From Rhodanobacter sp. (lineage in GTDB: Bacteria > Pseudomonadota > Gammaproteobacteria > Xanthomonadales > Rhodanobacteraceae): a stretch of 61,572 bases of DNA. Each line of letters begins with the position of its first letter. The first letter of the stretch is position 1. The stretch is taken from assembly GCA_030148505.1 (NCBI GenBank), contig JASBTI010000047.1, positions 1 through 61,572 of the forward strand, read 5' to 3'. The translations under genes were made by a program, and so were the position numbers. Under the pieces are notes generated by a model, which had not been told where the DNA came from, made no database searches, and saw only the letters and a list, made by a program, of their open reading frames with translations. Positions 26,235 through 34,212 of the stretch are shown piece after piece.

Positions 26235-26327
26235 ATCTTGTTTCAGCCAATGCATCCGCATCCCCTGCGCCCTCGTATATCCCGGCACCAGCGCATTTCG
26301 CGTTGTTCTCACCAGAGGGAGGCTTCC

Positions 26328-27230
26328 ATGCAAACGCATCGAAAGAGCCGGACAGCGTTGCTGATCGGATTGGCCATGGCCGGCGGACTGTCGTCCGCTA
26401 TGGCTTCGGCGGCGGATACCGGCGGTTCGCAGTTCAGCAACAAACTGCTGCTTACCGGCGGTGTCAGTCAGATCGAGGGCTCCGCCGGTGGCGGCTTGAC
26501 ACCATGGGCGGTAATCGGCGGCTACGGCACGCAGGACGAAATTGGCGGCAACGCGTTCTATACCCGGCTCAATCTGCCGGATTACCACCTGGATGATGTC
26601 GGTGCGCTGGTGGGTTTCTACAACCGGGTGGAGGTGTCGTTCGCACAGCAGCGCTTCAATACCGAGCAGGTGGGCGGCGCACTGGGCCTGGGCAACGGTT
26701 TTACTTTCACGCAGAACGTCATCGGGGTGAAGGTGCGCCTGTTCGGCGACGTGGTGCTCGATCAGAACAGCTGGATGCCTCAGGTATCGATCGGTATCCA
26801 GCACAAGAAGAACGATCAGGCGGCGGTGCTGCGCTTCATCGGCGCCAAGTCCGATCAGGGCAACGACTACTACATCAGCGCCACCAAGCTATTTCTCAGT
26901 CAGAGCCTGCTGGTCAATGCCACGCTTCGTTACACCAAGGCCAACCAGATCGGCATTCTCGGTTTCGGTGGCGACAAGAACAACGCCTACAAGCCGGAGT
27001 TTGAAGGCTCGGTGGCGTACCTGCTGAGCCGCAACTGGGCGATCGGCGCGGAGTATCGGCAGAAGCCGAACAATCTCGGCATCGCCAAAGAAGACAACTG
27101 GTACGACGCGTTCGTGGCCTGGGCACCGACCAAGCATGTCTCGCTGACGCTGGCCTACGCTGACCTGGGCAATATCGTGATCAAGCAGAAGCAGCGCGGT
27201 ATGTACGCGTCGGTTCAAGTCGCTTTCTGA
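26328..27230 (+). CDS. DUF3034-family outer-membrane beta-barrel protein
   Basis: The 300-residue protein has a signal peptide (ALLIGLAMAGGLSSAMASA). Its mature sequence is rich in alternating aromatic/polar strands: GVSQIEGSAGGGLTPWAVIG, NAFYTRLNLPDYHLDDVGAL, and the final GMYASVQVAF with the C-terminal Phe typical of outer-membrane barrels. The pattern matches DUF3034, a family of unknown function. A GAGGGAGG ribosome site precedes the ATG. It is 29 bp upstream of an exported truncated haemoglobin gene, so the two are probably co-transcribed. Confidence 0.85.
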   Translation: MQTHRKSRTALLIGLAMAGGLSSAMASAADTGGSQFSNKLLLTGGVSQIEGSAGGGLTPWAVIGGYGTQDEIGGNAFYTRLNLPDYHLDDVGALVGFYNRVEVSFAQQRFNTEQVGGALGLGNGFTFTQNVIGVKVRLFGDVVLDQNSWMPQVSIGIQHKKNDQAAVLRFIGAKSDQGNDYYISATKLFLSQSLLVNATLRYTKANQIGILGFGGDKNNAYKPEFEGSVAYLLSRNWAIGAEYRQKPNNLGIAKEDNWYDAFVAWAPTKHVSLTLAYADLGNIVIKQKQRGMYASVQVAF

Positions 27231-27259
27231 TCATCATCCAGTCTATCCGGAGCAAACCC

Positions 27260-27754
27260 ATGTTCAAGTATTCCCTCCCTGCGGCCGTGCTCGCCACGGC
27301 TGTCCTGTTTGCCCAATCGACAGTGGCCCAGGAAGCGGCGTCGATGCCGCAGCAATCCGCCGCAATGGCGGCTAGTGCACCCCGCGATCCGGCACTGAAG
27401 CCGGTGTTCACCGAGTTCGGTGGCAAGCAGGGCCTGATGTCGCTGATGGACGATTTCATGGACAACCTGGTCGCCGATCCGCGCACCCGCCCGTACTTTG
27501 AAAATGCCGACCGCGAACACATCAAGGCCGAGCTGGTCGATCAGTTCTGCGTGATTCTCGATGGCCCTTGCACCTATACCGGCAAGAGCATGGCTTCGGC
27601 TCATCGCAACCTGGGTATCAACCGGGCTGGGTTCAATGCCCTGGTCGAGGACTTGCAGAAAGCCATGAGCAAGCACGACATCCCGTTCCGTGCGCAGAAC
27701 AAACTGCTGGCGAAACTGGCGCCGATGCACTCGGCAGTGATCACCAAGAAGTAG
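27260..27754 (+). CDS. Exported group 1 truncated haemoglobin
   Basis: The 164-residue protein starts with a signal peptide (LPAAVLATAVLFAQSTVAQ). A 2-over-2 globin domain follows: FGGKQGLMSLMDDFMDNLVADPR, YFENADREHIKAELVDQFC, then SMASAHRNLGINRAGF with the proximal heme His, and FNALVEDLQKAM. Group 1 truncated haemoglobins bind O2 or NO. Export to the periplasm is uncommon for globins and hints at a role in NO or oxygen chemistry, or heme shuttling, with the neighbouring outer-membrane protein. Confidence 0.87.
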   Translation: MFKYSLPAAVLATAVLFAQSTVAQEAASMPQQSAAMAASAPRDPALKPVFTEFGGKQGLMSLMDDFMDNLVADPRTRPYFENADREHIKAELVDQFCVILDGPCTYTGKSMASAHRNLGINRAGFNALVEDLQKAMSKHDIPFRAQNKLLAKLAPMHSAVITKK

Positions 27755-27767
27755 GCACATGGCGAGG

Positions 27768-27790
27768 TGAGCCGCAGGTTCAGCGGCTCA
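27768..27790. terminator. Hairpin between convergent haemoglobin and sirtuin genes
   Basis: TGAGCCGC and GCGGCTCA make a perfect 8-bp stem with a 7-nt loop, followed by TCTTCG. A separate 14-bp palindrome (TCGAGAATTCTCGA, 27797-27810) lies just after it. Both are in the gap between two convergent genes and probably stop transcription. Confidence 0.6.
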
Positions 27791-27831
27791 TCTTCGTCGA
27801 GAATTCTCGAGTTTGTGATGCCGTCCGGTAC

Positions 27832-28686
27832 TCAGGTGGTTGCGGCAGGCTGCTCGAACTCGAGAAACGCCAGTGCCTGATCGCAGCGTGCGTCGACCTT
27901 CAGGGTCAGCAGCGCGTCGGCGCGGGTGTGTCCGAGATTGACTGCAGCCACCGGCTTGCCCGCTTGAGCGGCAGCGTTGATGAAACGAAAGCCGGAATAC
28001 ACCATCAGTGACGAACCCAGTACCAACACGGCGTCTGCCTGCTGCCAGGCGAGGGTTGCTGCGTCGACCCGTTGGCGCGGCACGTTTTCGCCGAAAAACA
28101 CCACGTCAGGTTTCATGATGCCGCCGCATCGGGGGCACGGCGGTACCTCGAAACGGGTGAAGTCCTGGTGGTCCAGGTCGGCGTCGCCGTCCGGCGCGTC
28201 CGCGGCATCGAGCGTCGCCCAGTCGGCGTTGCGCTGGCGCAGCGCCTGCTGGTAGGCCTCGCGCGGCTCACGCCGTTCGCACGCCATGCAGCGGACCTGA
28301 TCCAGGCGGCCATGCAGGTCGACCACGTTCCGGCTGCCCGCACGTTGATGCAGACGGTCCACATTCTGGGTTACCAGCAGGCGGATCTGGCCGCGTCGCT
28401 CCAGTTCAGCCAACGCATAGTGCACCGGGTTGGGCAGCGCGCTGCCAAAACGCCGCCAGCCGATCATGCTGCGCGCCCAATAACGTTGGCGGGTGGCTTC
28501 CTCGCCCATGAAGGCCTGCCAGCTCACCGGTGGCGTGCGTTTCCATTGTCCCTCGCGATCGCGGTAGTCGGGAATGCCGGAATCGGTGCTGACACCCGCA
28601 CCGGTCAGTACGAACAGGGTACGGTGGCCGGCGATGAAATCCTGCAGGCGGGGGGCGGCCGCCGCGGCTGGCGGGTGGGTGATCAT
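27832..28686 (-). CDS. NAD-dependent protein deacetylase, sirtuin (Sir2) family
   Basis: The 284-residue protein has all class III deacetylase motifs: TGAGVSTDSGIPDYRDR, LVTQNVDRLHQRAG, the catalytic HG, zinc-binding CMACE and CPRCGG pairs, PDVVFFGE and VLGSSLMVYSG. It should remove acetyl (or longer acyl) groups from lysine using NAD. The ATG at 28686 has AAGGAG 5 nt upstream; the in-frame extension to 28830 has no ribosome site. The gene is divergent from the molybdenum-cofactor operon. Confidence 0.93.
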   Translation of the reverse strand: MITHPPAAAAAPRLQDFIAGHRTLFVLTGAGVSTDSGIPDYRDREGQWKRTPPVSWQAFMGEEATRQRYWARSMIGWRRFGSALPNPVHYALAELERRGQIRLLVTQNVDRLHQRAGSRNVVDLHGRLDQVRCMACERREPREAYQQALRQRNADWATLDAADAPDGDADLDHQDFTRFEVPPCPRCGGIMKPDVVFFGENVPRQRVDAATLAWQQADAVLVLGSSLMVYSGFRFINAAAQAGKPVAAVNLGHTRADALLTLKVDARCDQALAFLEFEQPAATT

Positions 28687-28906
28687 GCCGGCTCCTTCGG
28701 GTAACGGGGAACATGGGATTGTGACCGCATGGGCGTGCGTTCTACGCCTCACTAACCGCTCACGAACACCTTGGCAGCCTGTCGTCATCGAAGGTCGGCC
28801 GCTGGATTCGACCAACGCCGCGGTTGTCAAAACCCTCGGTCAGCCCCATGATTTCATCTTTGACGGGGAGTTTGCCACCGTTGCAGACTGCAGGTTTTTC
28901 CTTAAG

Positions 28907-30109
28907 ATGAGTGAGCTTCTCAGTGTGGTAGATGCCGAACAGCTGATTCGGCGGCAGATGCCGTCGTTCGGCAGTGAACGCGTCGCCATCGACAAGGCCA
29001 TGGGTCGGGTGCTGCGGCAGACGGTCCGCGCCGAGCGCGACCAGCCACCGTTCGATCGGGTGATGATGGATGGCATCGCGCTGGCCGAGGCTGGCGTGGC
29101 CTCGCGCCGCGCCGCACTGGTCGGACGGCAAATGGCCGGTATGGCGGAACAATCGCTGGATCTGCCGTCCGGCTGCCTTGAAGTCACCACCGGCGCCATG
29201 CTGCCGCGCGGCTGCGACCGGGTGATCCCGGTGGAACAAACGCGGCGCGAAGGCGATATCTACGTGCTGGCGGAGGATTGCCAGTCCGCGCCGGGCCAGT
29301 TCGTCCACCGACGTGGTTCCGACTGCCGTGAGCAGGATGTGCTGCTGGAACCCGGGGCGCGCCTGCGTGCGCCGGAGCTGGCCGTACTCGCTGCCAACGG
29401 CATCGCCGACGTCGAGGTGGCGTCGATTCCGTCGGTGGCAATCATCGCGACCGGCGACGAGCTTGCCGACGTGGAGCAGCCGTTGGCCGAGGGCCAGATC
29501 CGTCGTTCCAACGACCGTGCGCTGGCCGCGGCACTGGCCAGTCGTGGTTTCGACGATCTGTTGCTGACCCGCGTCGCCGACGATCTGGCTGCAACCACGC
29601 GTACCCTCGACGAATTGTTGGCCAGCCGCCAGGTATTGGTGTTGTCCGGCGGAGTCTCGGTCGGCCAGCGCGACTACGTACCCGAGGCATTGCGTGCACT
29701 GGGCGTACGCCAGGTGCTGCACCGGATCGCCCAGCGTCCCGGCAAGCCGATGTGGTTCGGCATCGGCCCGCAGGGGCAGGTGGTGTTTGGCCTGCCGGGC
29801 AATCCGGTGTCTGCGCTGGTTTGCGCTTTTCGCTACCTGCTGCCGGCGTTGCAACAGGCGATCGGCATGCAAACCGCCGAAGCCGTCACTGTGTGTCTGC
29901 AAAACGACGCGCCTACCCATCCGAAGCTGACCTGCTTCGTGCCGGTGCAGGTGCATCACGATGCGACGGGCCGCATGATGGCGCAGCCGCTGCCCTTGCG
30001 TACCTCGGGTGATTTCTCCTCCTTGCCGCGCACGGCCGGTTTCGTGCAGCTGGCACCGGCAAGCTGCGCTGCGGCGGCCGGCAGTGTGGCCTCTTTCCAT
30101 GCGTGGTGA
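28907..30109 (+). CDS. moeA: Molybdopterin molybdenumtransferase, first copy
   Basis: This 400-residue MoeA inserts molybdate into adenylylated molybdopterin. Motifs: PPFDRVMMDGIAL (usual form PPFDNSAMDGYA), TTGAMLPRGCDRVIPVE, IIATGDELADVE with RSNDRALAAAL, LSGGVSVGQRDYVPEAL and FGLPGNPVSALV. Near 30 residues at the C-terminus form the beta-barrel domain. The ATG at 28907 was chosen since upstream in-frame sequence is not MoeA-like. It opens the molybdenum-cofactor operon; its stop overlaps moaA by 11 bp. The altered DGIAL motif separates it from the second moeA copy at 34213. Confidence 0.92.
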   Translation: MSELLSVVDAEQLIRRQMPSFGSERVAIDKAMGRVLRQTVRAERDQPPFDRVMMDGIALAEAGVASRRAALVGRQMAGMAEQSLDLPSGCLEVTTGAMLPRGCDRVIPVEQTRREGDIYVLAEDCQSAPGQFVHRRGSDCREQDVLLEPGARLRAPELAVLAANGIADVEVASIPSVAIIATGDELADVEQPLAEGQIRRSNDRALAAALASRGFDDLLLTRVADDLAATTRTLDELLASRQVLVLSGGVSVGQRDYVPEALRALGVRQVLHRIAQRPGKPMWFGIGPQGQVVFGLPGNPVSALVCAFRYLLPALQQAIGMQTAEAVTVCLQNDAPTHPKLTCFVPVQVHHDATGRMMAQPLPLRTSGDFSSLPRTAGFVQLAPASCAAAAGSVASFHAW

Positions 30110-31154
30110 AGTGTCCACGCGGCCGGCTTCCGCCGCACCGCTATTGCCGCGGGATCGACACGGCCGCCCCCTGCACGATTTGCGGATTTCCGTGATGGAT
30201 CGCTGCAACTTCCGCTGCCCATACTGCATGCCGGAGTCGACCTATGGCGAGCACTTCACCTTTTTGCGCAACGACCAGCGGCTGAGTTTCGACGAGATCG
30301 AACGTCTGTGCCGGATCGCTGCGGAGCTGGGCGTGAGCAAGTTGCGCCTGACCGGCGGCGAACCGCTGCTGCGACCGAAACTGGCCGAGCTGGTGGCAAG
30401 GCTGCGCCGAATCGATGGCATCACCGACCTGGCGATGACGACCAATGGCGTACTGCTGGCACGCCAGGCGGCGGCGTTGCGGGACGCCGGGCTCGATCGG
30501 GTCACGGTCAGCCTGGACACGCTGGACCCGGCGCTGTTTCATCGCATGAGCGGCGGTCGCGGCGCCCTGAACGACGTCCTGGCTGGCATCGACGCGGCGC
30601 AGGCGGTGGGCTTTCCGCAAGGCGTCAAGCTCAACACCGTGGTGCAGCGTGGCGTCAACGAACACAGCGTGATCGATCTGATCGAACGTTTCCGCGGCAC
30701 TGGCATCATTCCCCGCCTGATCGAGTACATGGACGTGGGCAATCGCAACGACTGGAACGCCGCCGCGGTGGTGCCGTCAAGCGAGCTGATCGCCGCCATC
30801 GACGCGCGCTGGCCGCTGCAGGCGCTGCCGCCGAAGTATCCCGGTGAGGTCGCCACCCGGTTCCGCTTCCGCGACGGGGCCGGCGAGATCGGCGTGATCT
30901 CGTCGATCAGTGAACCTTTTTGCGGTGCCTGCTCACGCGCTAGGCTTTCGTCCGAGGGAGCGCTGTATACCTGTCTGTTCGCTACCCAGGGCACCGACTT
31001 TCGCACGCCCTTGCGTGACGGCTCCACGGACGAGGCACTGCGCGACCGATTGCGCCAGGTGTGGTTGCGCCGCGCCGACCGTTACAGTGAGGAGCGTGCC
31101 GAACGCCGTGCCGGCGAGCGCCGCAAGATCGAAATGCATTACATCGGAGGCTAA
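30099..31154 (+). CDS. moaA: GTP 3',8-cyclase
   Basis: The 351-residue radical-SAM enzyme carries CNFRCPYCMPE, the SAM-bound [4Fe-4S] cluster motif. The second cluster is supplied by FCGACSRARLSSEGALYTCLF near the C-terminus, and the protein ends in the essential Gly-Gly. LRLTGGEPLLR and MTTNGVLL are further family motifs. It converts GTP to the cyclic precursor of molybdopterin, working with MoaC. The ATG at 30099 lies inside the moeA end. Length and motifs are complete, with a basic N-terminal extension of about 25 residues. Confidence 0.95.
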   Translation: MRGEVSTRPASAAPLLPRDRHGRPLHDLRISVMDRCNFRCPYCMPESTYGEHFTFLRNDQRLSFDEIERLCRIAAELGVSKLRLTGGEPLLRPKLAELVARLRRIDGITDLAMTTNGVLLARQAAALRDAGLDRVTVSLDTLDPALFHRMSGGRGALNDVLAGIDAAQAVGFPQGVKLNTVVQRGVNEHSVIDLIERFRGTGIIPRLIEYMDVGNRNDWNAAAVVPSSELIAAIDARWPLQALPPKYPGEVATRFRFRDGAGEIGVISSISEPFCGACSRARLSSEGALYTCLFATQGTDFRTPLRDGSTDEALRDRLRQVWLRRADRYSEERAERRAGERRKIEMHYIGG

Positions 31155-31193
31155 TCCGGCTGCCGCGTCCCAGCGGCTTGCCGAGACAACACC

Positions 31194-31784
31194 ATGAACG
31201 ACACACCCCGAGAACTCTCCCATGTCGACGCGGCGAACCGGCCGCAGATGGTCGATGTCGGTGCCAAGGCCATCACCCGACGAACCGCGCAGGCGCGGGC
31301 TACCGTACGTTTTCCTGCCGACGTGGCCGCCCAGTTGCATGCCGCCGGCCACGTCACCCCCAAGGGTGCGGTGTTGACGGTGGCCAACATCGCCGGGGTG
31401 ATGGGTGCCAAGGCCACTGCCCAGCTGATTCCGCTTTGCCATCCGTTGAGCCTGGACCGCTGCGACGTCGTGATCCGCATGGAAGGCGAGCTGGCGCTGG
31501 TCGACTGCACGGTGGCGTGCCGTGGCAGCACCGGTGTGGAAATGGAAGCGCTGACCGGTGCCAGCATCGCCGCGCTGACCATCTACGACATGTGCAAGGC
31601 CTTGTCGCACGACATCGTGATCGGCGAGATCCGTCTGCTCAGGAAATCCGGCGGCAAGCATGAGGTCGATCATCTGAGAGCTGCCGAGGCTCCAGCGCAT
31701 CCAGCGGATCAGGCATCGCGCGTGGAGATGGTCCCGGTCGATGCCGCCACAGTCGACGCCATTCCCGGGCGGGCGGGATCGTGA
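31194..31784 (+). CDS. moaC: Cyclic pyranopterin monophosphate synthase
   Basis: The 196-residue protein has MVDVGAKAITRRTA, GVMGAKATAQLIPLCHPL and VDCTVACRGSTGVEMEAL, the conserved blocks of MoaC, with catalytic Lys and His in the usual places. It completes the conversion begun by MoaA. The family is normally about 160 residues; here there is an extra C-terminal tail of about 35 residues (after HEVDHL) of unclear role. The stop overlaps the GTG of mobA by 4 bp. Confidence 0.95.
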   Translation: MNDTPRELSHVDAANRPQMVDVGAKAITRRTAQARATVRFPADVAAQLHAAGHVTPKGAVLTVANIAGVMGAKATAQLIPLCHPLSLDRCDVVIRMEGELALVDCTVACRGSTGVEMEALTGASIAALTIYDMCKALSHDIVIGEIRLLRKSGGKHEVDHLRAAEAPAHPADQASRVEMVPVDAATVDAIPGRAGS

Positions 31785-32374
31785 GCGCCGCCCCTGTCTA
31801 CGGATTGCTGCTCTCCGGCGGTGCCAGCCGGCGCATGCAGCGTGACAAGGCGCAGTTGTCCTACGCCGGCGAGCCCCAGTTGCTGCGTGCCTGGCGCCTG
31901 CTCAGTGCGGTGACGCAGCGGGCCTTCGTTTCGGTACGTCAGGATCAGCGCGATGATCCCTTGCGCGGCGGTTTGCCGCAGATCGTCGACCGCTATGACG
32001 CGATCGGCCCTGCTGCCGGTATTCTTTCCGCCCAGCAGGCTCATCCCGAGGCCGCCTGGCTGGTGCTTGCGCTGGATCTGCCGCTGCTGGATGCAGATAC
32101 CTTGCAGCAGCTGCTCGCCGAACGCGATCCGGGCGGTGAAGCGACGGCTTTCAGCAGTCGCTTCGACGGTTTGCCCGAACCGCTGTGCGCGCTGTGGGAG
32201 CCGTCCAGCCATGGTTTGCTCAAGCAGCGCGTGGAGGCAGGTAACTACTGCCCGCGCAAGGCGCTGATCCAGTTGCGCACCCGTTTGCTGCCTGCGCCCG
32301 GTAACGCGCTGGACAACATCAATACCCCTGAGGAATTCGCCCTGATGCAACGCCAGATCGAGCCGCAGTCATGA
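31781..32374 (+). CDS. mobA: Molybdenum cofactor guanylyltransferase
   Basis: The 197-residue protein contains LLLSGGASRRMQRDKAQL, the GTP-binding loop of MobA, plus DRYDAIGPAAGIL and ALDLPLLDADTL (metal-binding Asp). It attaches GMP to Moco to give the bis-MGD form used by DMSO-reductase-family enzymes, which includes the FdhF/YdeP enzyme interrupted at the end of this window. The GTG start overlaps the moaC stop and its own stop overlaps the moaD start (ATGA). Confidence 0.92.
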   Translation: MSAAPVYGLLLSGGASRRMQRDKAQLSYAGEPQLLRAWRLLSAVTQRAFVSVRQDQRDDPLRGGLPQIVDRYDAIGPAAGILSAQQAHPEAAWLVLALDLPLLDADTLQQLLAERDPGGEATAFSSRFDGLPEPLCALWEPSSHGLLKQRVEAGNYCPRKALIQLRTRLLPAPGNALDNINTPEEFALMQRQIEPQS

Positions 32375-32613
32375 CGACCGTCAACCTGCAGTACTACGCC
32401 CAGATGCGCGAACAGGCCGGCGCCAGTGGCGAAAAGCTGACTACCCAGGCCGGCTCCTTGCGCGAACTGTATGACGAGTTGCGCGTACGCCACGGCTTTT
32501 CGCTGCCGGCCGACGCGCTGAAGGTCGCCGTGAACACCCAGTTCAGCGACTGGAGTCGCACGCTGGACGAGGGTGACACCGTGGTATTCATCCCCCCGGT
32601 GGCCGGCGGATGA
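32371..32613 (+). CDS. moaD: Molybdopterin synthase small sulfur-carrier subunit
   Basis: The 80-residue ubiquitin-fold protein begins VNLQYYAQMREQAG and ends VVFIPPVAGG. The terminal Gly-Gly is the residue that is adenylated and then thiocarboxylated. It supplies sulfur to molybdopterin synthase. It overlaps both flanking genes by 4 bp and is immediately followed by the gene for the fused MoaE-MoeB-rhodanese protein, whose domains are exactly the ones needed to act on MoaD. Confidence 0.95.
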   Translation: MTTVNLQYYAQMREQAGASGEKLTTQAGSLRELYDELRVRHGFSLPADALKVAVNTQFSDWSRTLDEGDTVVFIPPVAGG

Positions 32614-34205
32614 GCGGCTTCCGGATTGCCACCACAGAGGTCGATCTCGCGCAGCTGCGCGAAACCCTGCAGCACCCGGGCAGCGGTGGCTTCTGCAGCT
32701 TCGAGGGGTGGGTGCGCAACAACAACGAGGGCCGCGAGGTCAGCGGTCTGGAATACGAGGCCTACGACGAACTCGCGCTGATCGAGGGCGGCAAGATCGT
32801 CGACGAGGCGATGGCGCGCTACGGCGTACTGGCCGCGCAATGCGTGCATCGCACCGGCGACCTGAAACTCGGTGACCTGGCGGTGTGGATCGGCGTCTCG
32901 TCGGCACATCGCGACGAGGCGTTCCGCGCCTGTCGCTACATCATCGATGAGATCAAGCATCGCCTGCCGATCTGGAAGAAAGAGCATTACCTTACCGGTG
33001 ACACCGCCTGGGTTGCCTGTTCGCATACCGAGCGTGCGCACGAGCATGAGGCGCCGCACGCGCATCACCACGCGCATCCCGAGCCGGCAGATGATACCGG
33101 TGCAGTCGCCACGCCGCCTTTCCGACCCGACTACTCCCGCCAGACGCGCTTGCGCGAGGTCGGCGAGGCGGGGCAGGCAAAGCTGGCGGCGGCCCGCGTC
33201 CTGGTGATCGGTGCCGGCGGGTTGGGTTGCCCGGTGTTGACCTACCTGGCCGGTGCCGGGGTCGGCACCCTGGGCATCGTCGACGCCGATCGCCTCGACG
33301 CCAGCAACCTGCATCGTCAGACTATGTACGACGCGCGCGATATCGGCGACCGCAAGGTGGATCTGGCGGCCCGCCGCATCACCGCGCTCAACCCTGCGGT
33401 GACCGTCGAGACTCGCGCCGAGCCGCTGCATCCGGGCAACGCAGCCGAGGTGTTCGCCCAATACGACCTGGTGGTGGAGTGTACCGACGACCTGGGCAGT
33501 CGTTACCTCAGCAACGACGCAGCGATGCTCACCGGCACGCCGTTGATCCTCGCCAGTGTGTACCAGTACGAAGGCCAGCTGCAGGTAGTCAGCGGCAAGC
33601 CGGGTGGTCCGTGCCTGCGCTGCCTGTGGCCCGAGCAACCGGCGCCCGGGATCGCGGGGAGCTGCGTCGAATCCGGCGTGCTCGGGCCCGTACCCGGGGT
33701 CCTCGGTGCGATGCAGGCGACCGAGGCGCTGAAGCTTCTGCTCGATTTGCCGGGGGCAGCTAGCACGGATTTGTTGCTGATCAACCTGCTCGATCACGCG
33801 ACCCAGCGCCTGCCGATCGATCCGGTGCAGGGATGCCGGCAGCACGGTGGTTGCCGCGAAGTGGCACGGCGCGCGCTGGAGCAGGCGCAGGGCGACACCG
33901 ATGTGGACGTCCATTTCGAGCATCTCGATGAGGCCATCACCGCCGGCTTTCGGTTGATCGACGTGCGCGAGCCGGCCGAGATCGCGGCGCGGCCGATCGA
34001 TCTGCCGTCGCAAGCGGTGCCGTCCGGGCAAGTCACCGAACACGCCAGTGTGTTTGCCGGAGGACGGGTATTGCTGCTGTGTGCCAGCGGCATGCGTAGC
34101 AGTCATGCCGCCCGCTTGTTGCGCGGCCAGGGCGAGCGCAACGTGTATTCGCTGGCGGGCGGATTGGCCGCATTGCGGCAGGCATCCGATCGCGTTGCCG
34201 GTTGA
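32610..34205 (+). CDS. MoaE-MoeB-rhodanese triple fusion (molybdopterin synthase large subunit plus MoaD activation)
   Basis: A single 531-residue protein joins three domains. Residues 1-150 are MoaE (FCSFEGWVRNNNEG, GVSSAHRDEAFRACRYIIDE, LPIWKKEHY with the catalytic Lys pair). A His-rich linker follows (about 158-180, HHHAH). Residues 185-420 are a ThiF/MoeB adenylyltransferase (VLVIGAGGLGCPVLTYLAGA, ASNLHRQTMYDARDIGDRK, CLRCLW zinc-ligand pair, and a second Cys pair CRQHGGC). The last 95 residues form a rhodanese domain with active-site loop CASGMRS. Together these steps adenylate MoaD, may supply its sulfur and then transfer it to cyclic pyranopterin. MoeB-rhodanese fusions are established (MOCS3, MoeZ); adding MoaE to the same chain appears unusual. 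No frameshift is seen, so the fusion is real in this sequence. Confidence 0.93.
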   Translation: MSGFRIATTEVDLAQLRETLQHPGSGGFCSFEGWVRNNNEGREVSGLEYEAYDELALIEGGKIVDEAMARYGVLAAQCVHRTGDLKLGDLAVWIGVSSAHRDEAFRACRYIIDEIKHRLPIWKKEHYLTGDTAWVACSHTERAHEHEAPHAHHHAHPEPADDTGAVATPPFRPDYSRQTRLREVGEAGQAKLAAARVLVIGAGGLGCPVLTYLAGAGVGTLGIVDADRLDASNLHRQTMYDARDIGDRKVDLAARRITALNPAVTVETRAEPLHPGNAAEVFAQYDLVVECTDDLGSRYLSNDAAMLTGTPLILASVYQYEGQLQVVSGKPGGPCLRCLWPEQPAPGIAGSCVESGVLGPVPGVLGAMQATEALKLLLDLPGAASTDLLLINLLDHATQRLPIDPVQGCRQHGGCREVARRALEQAQGDTDVDVHFEHLDEAITAGFRLIDVREPAEIAARPIDLPSQAVPSGQVTEHASVFAGGRVLLLCASGMRSSHAARLLRGQGERNVYSLAGGLAALRQASDRVAG

Positions 34206-34212
34206 GGCCGCC

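Noticed and set aside
28750..28906. Possible molybdenum-cofactor riboswitch before moeA
   Set aside because: I could not draw the conserved Moco-riboswitch stems or a terminator alternative from this sequence; no support beyond position.
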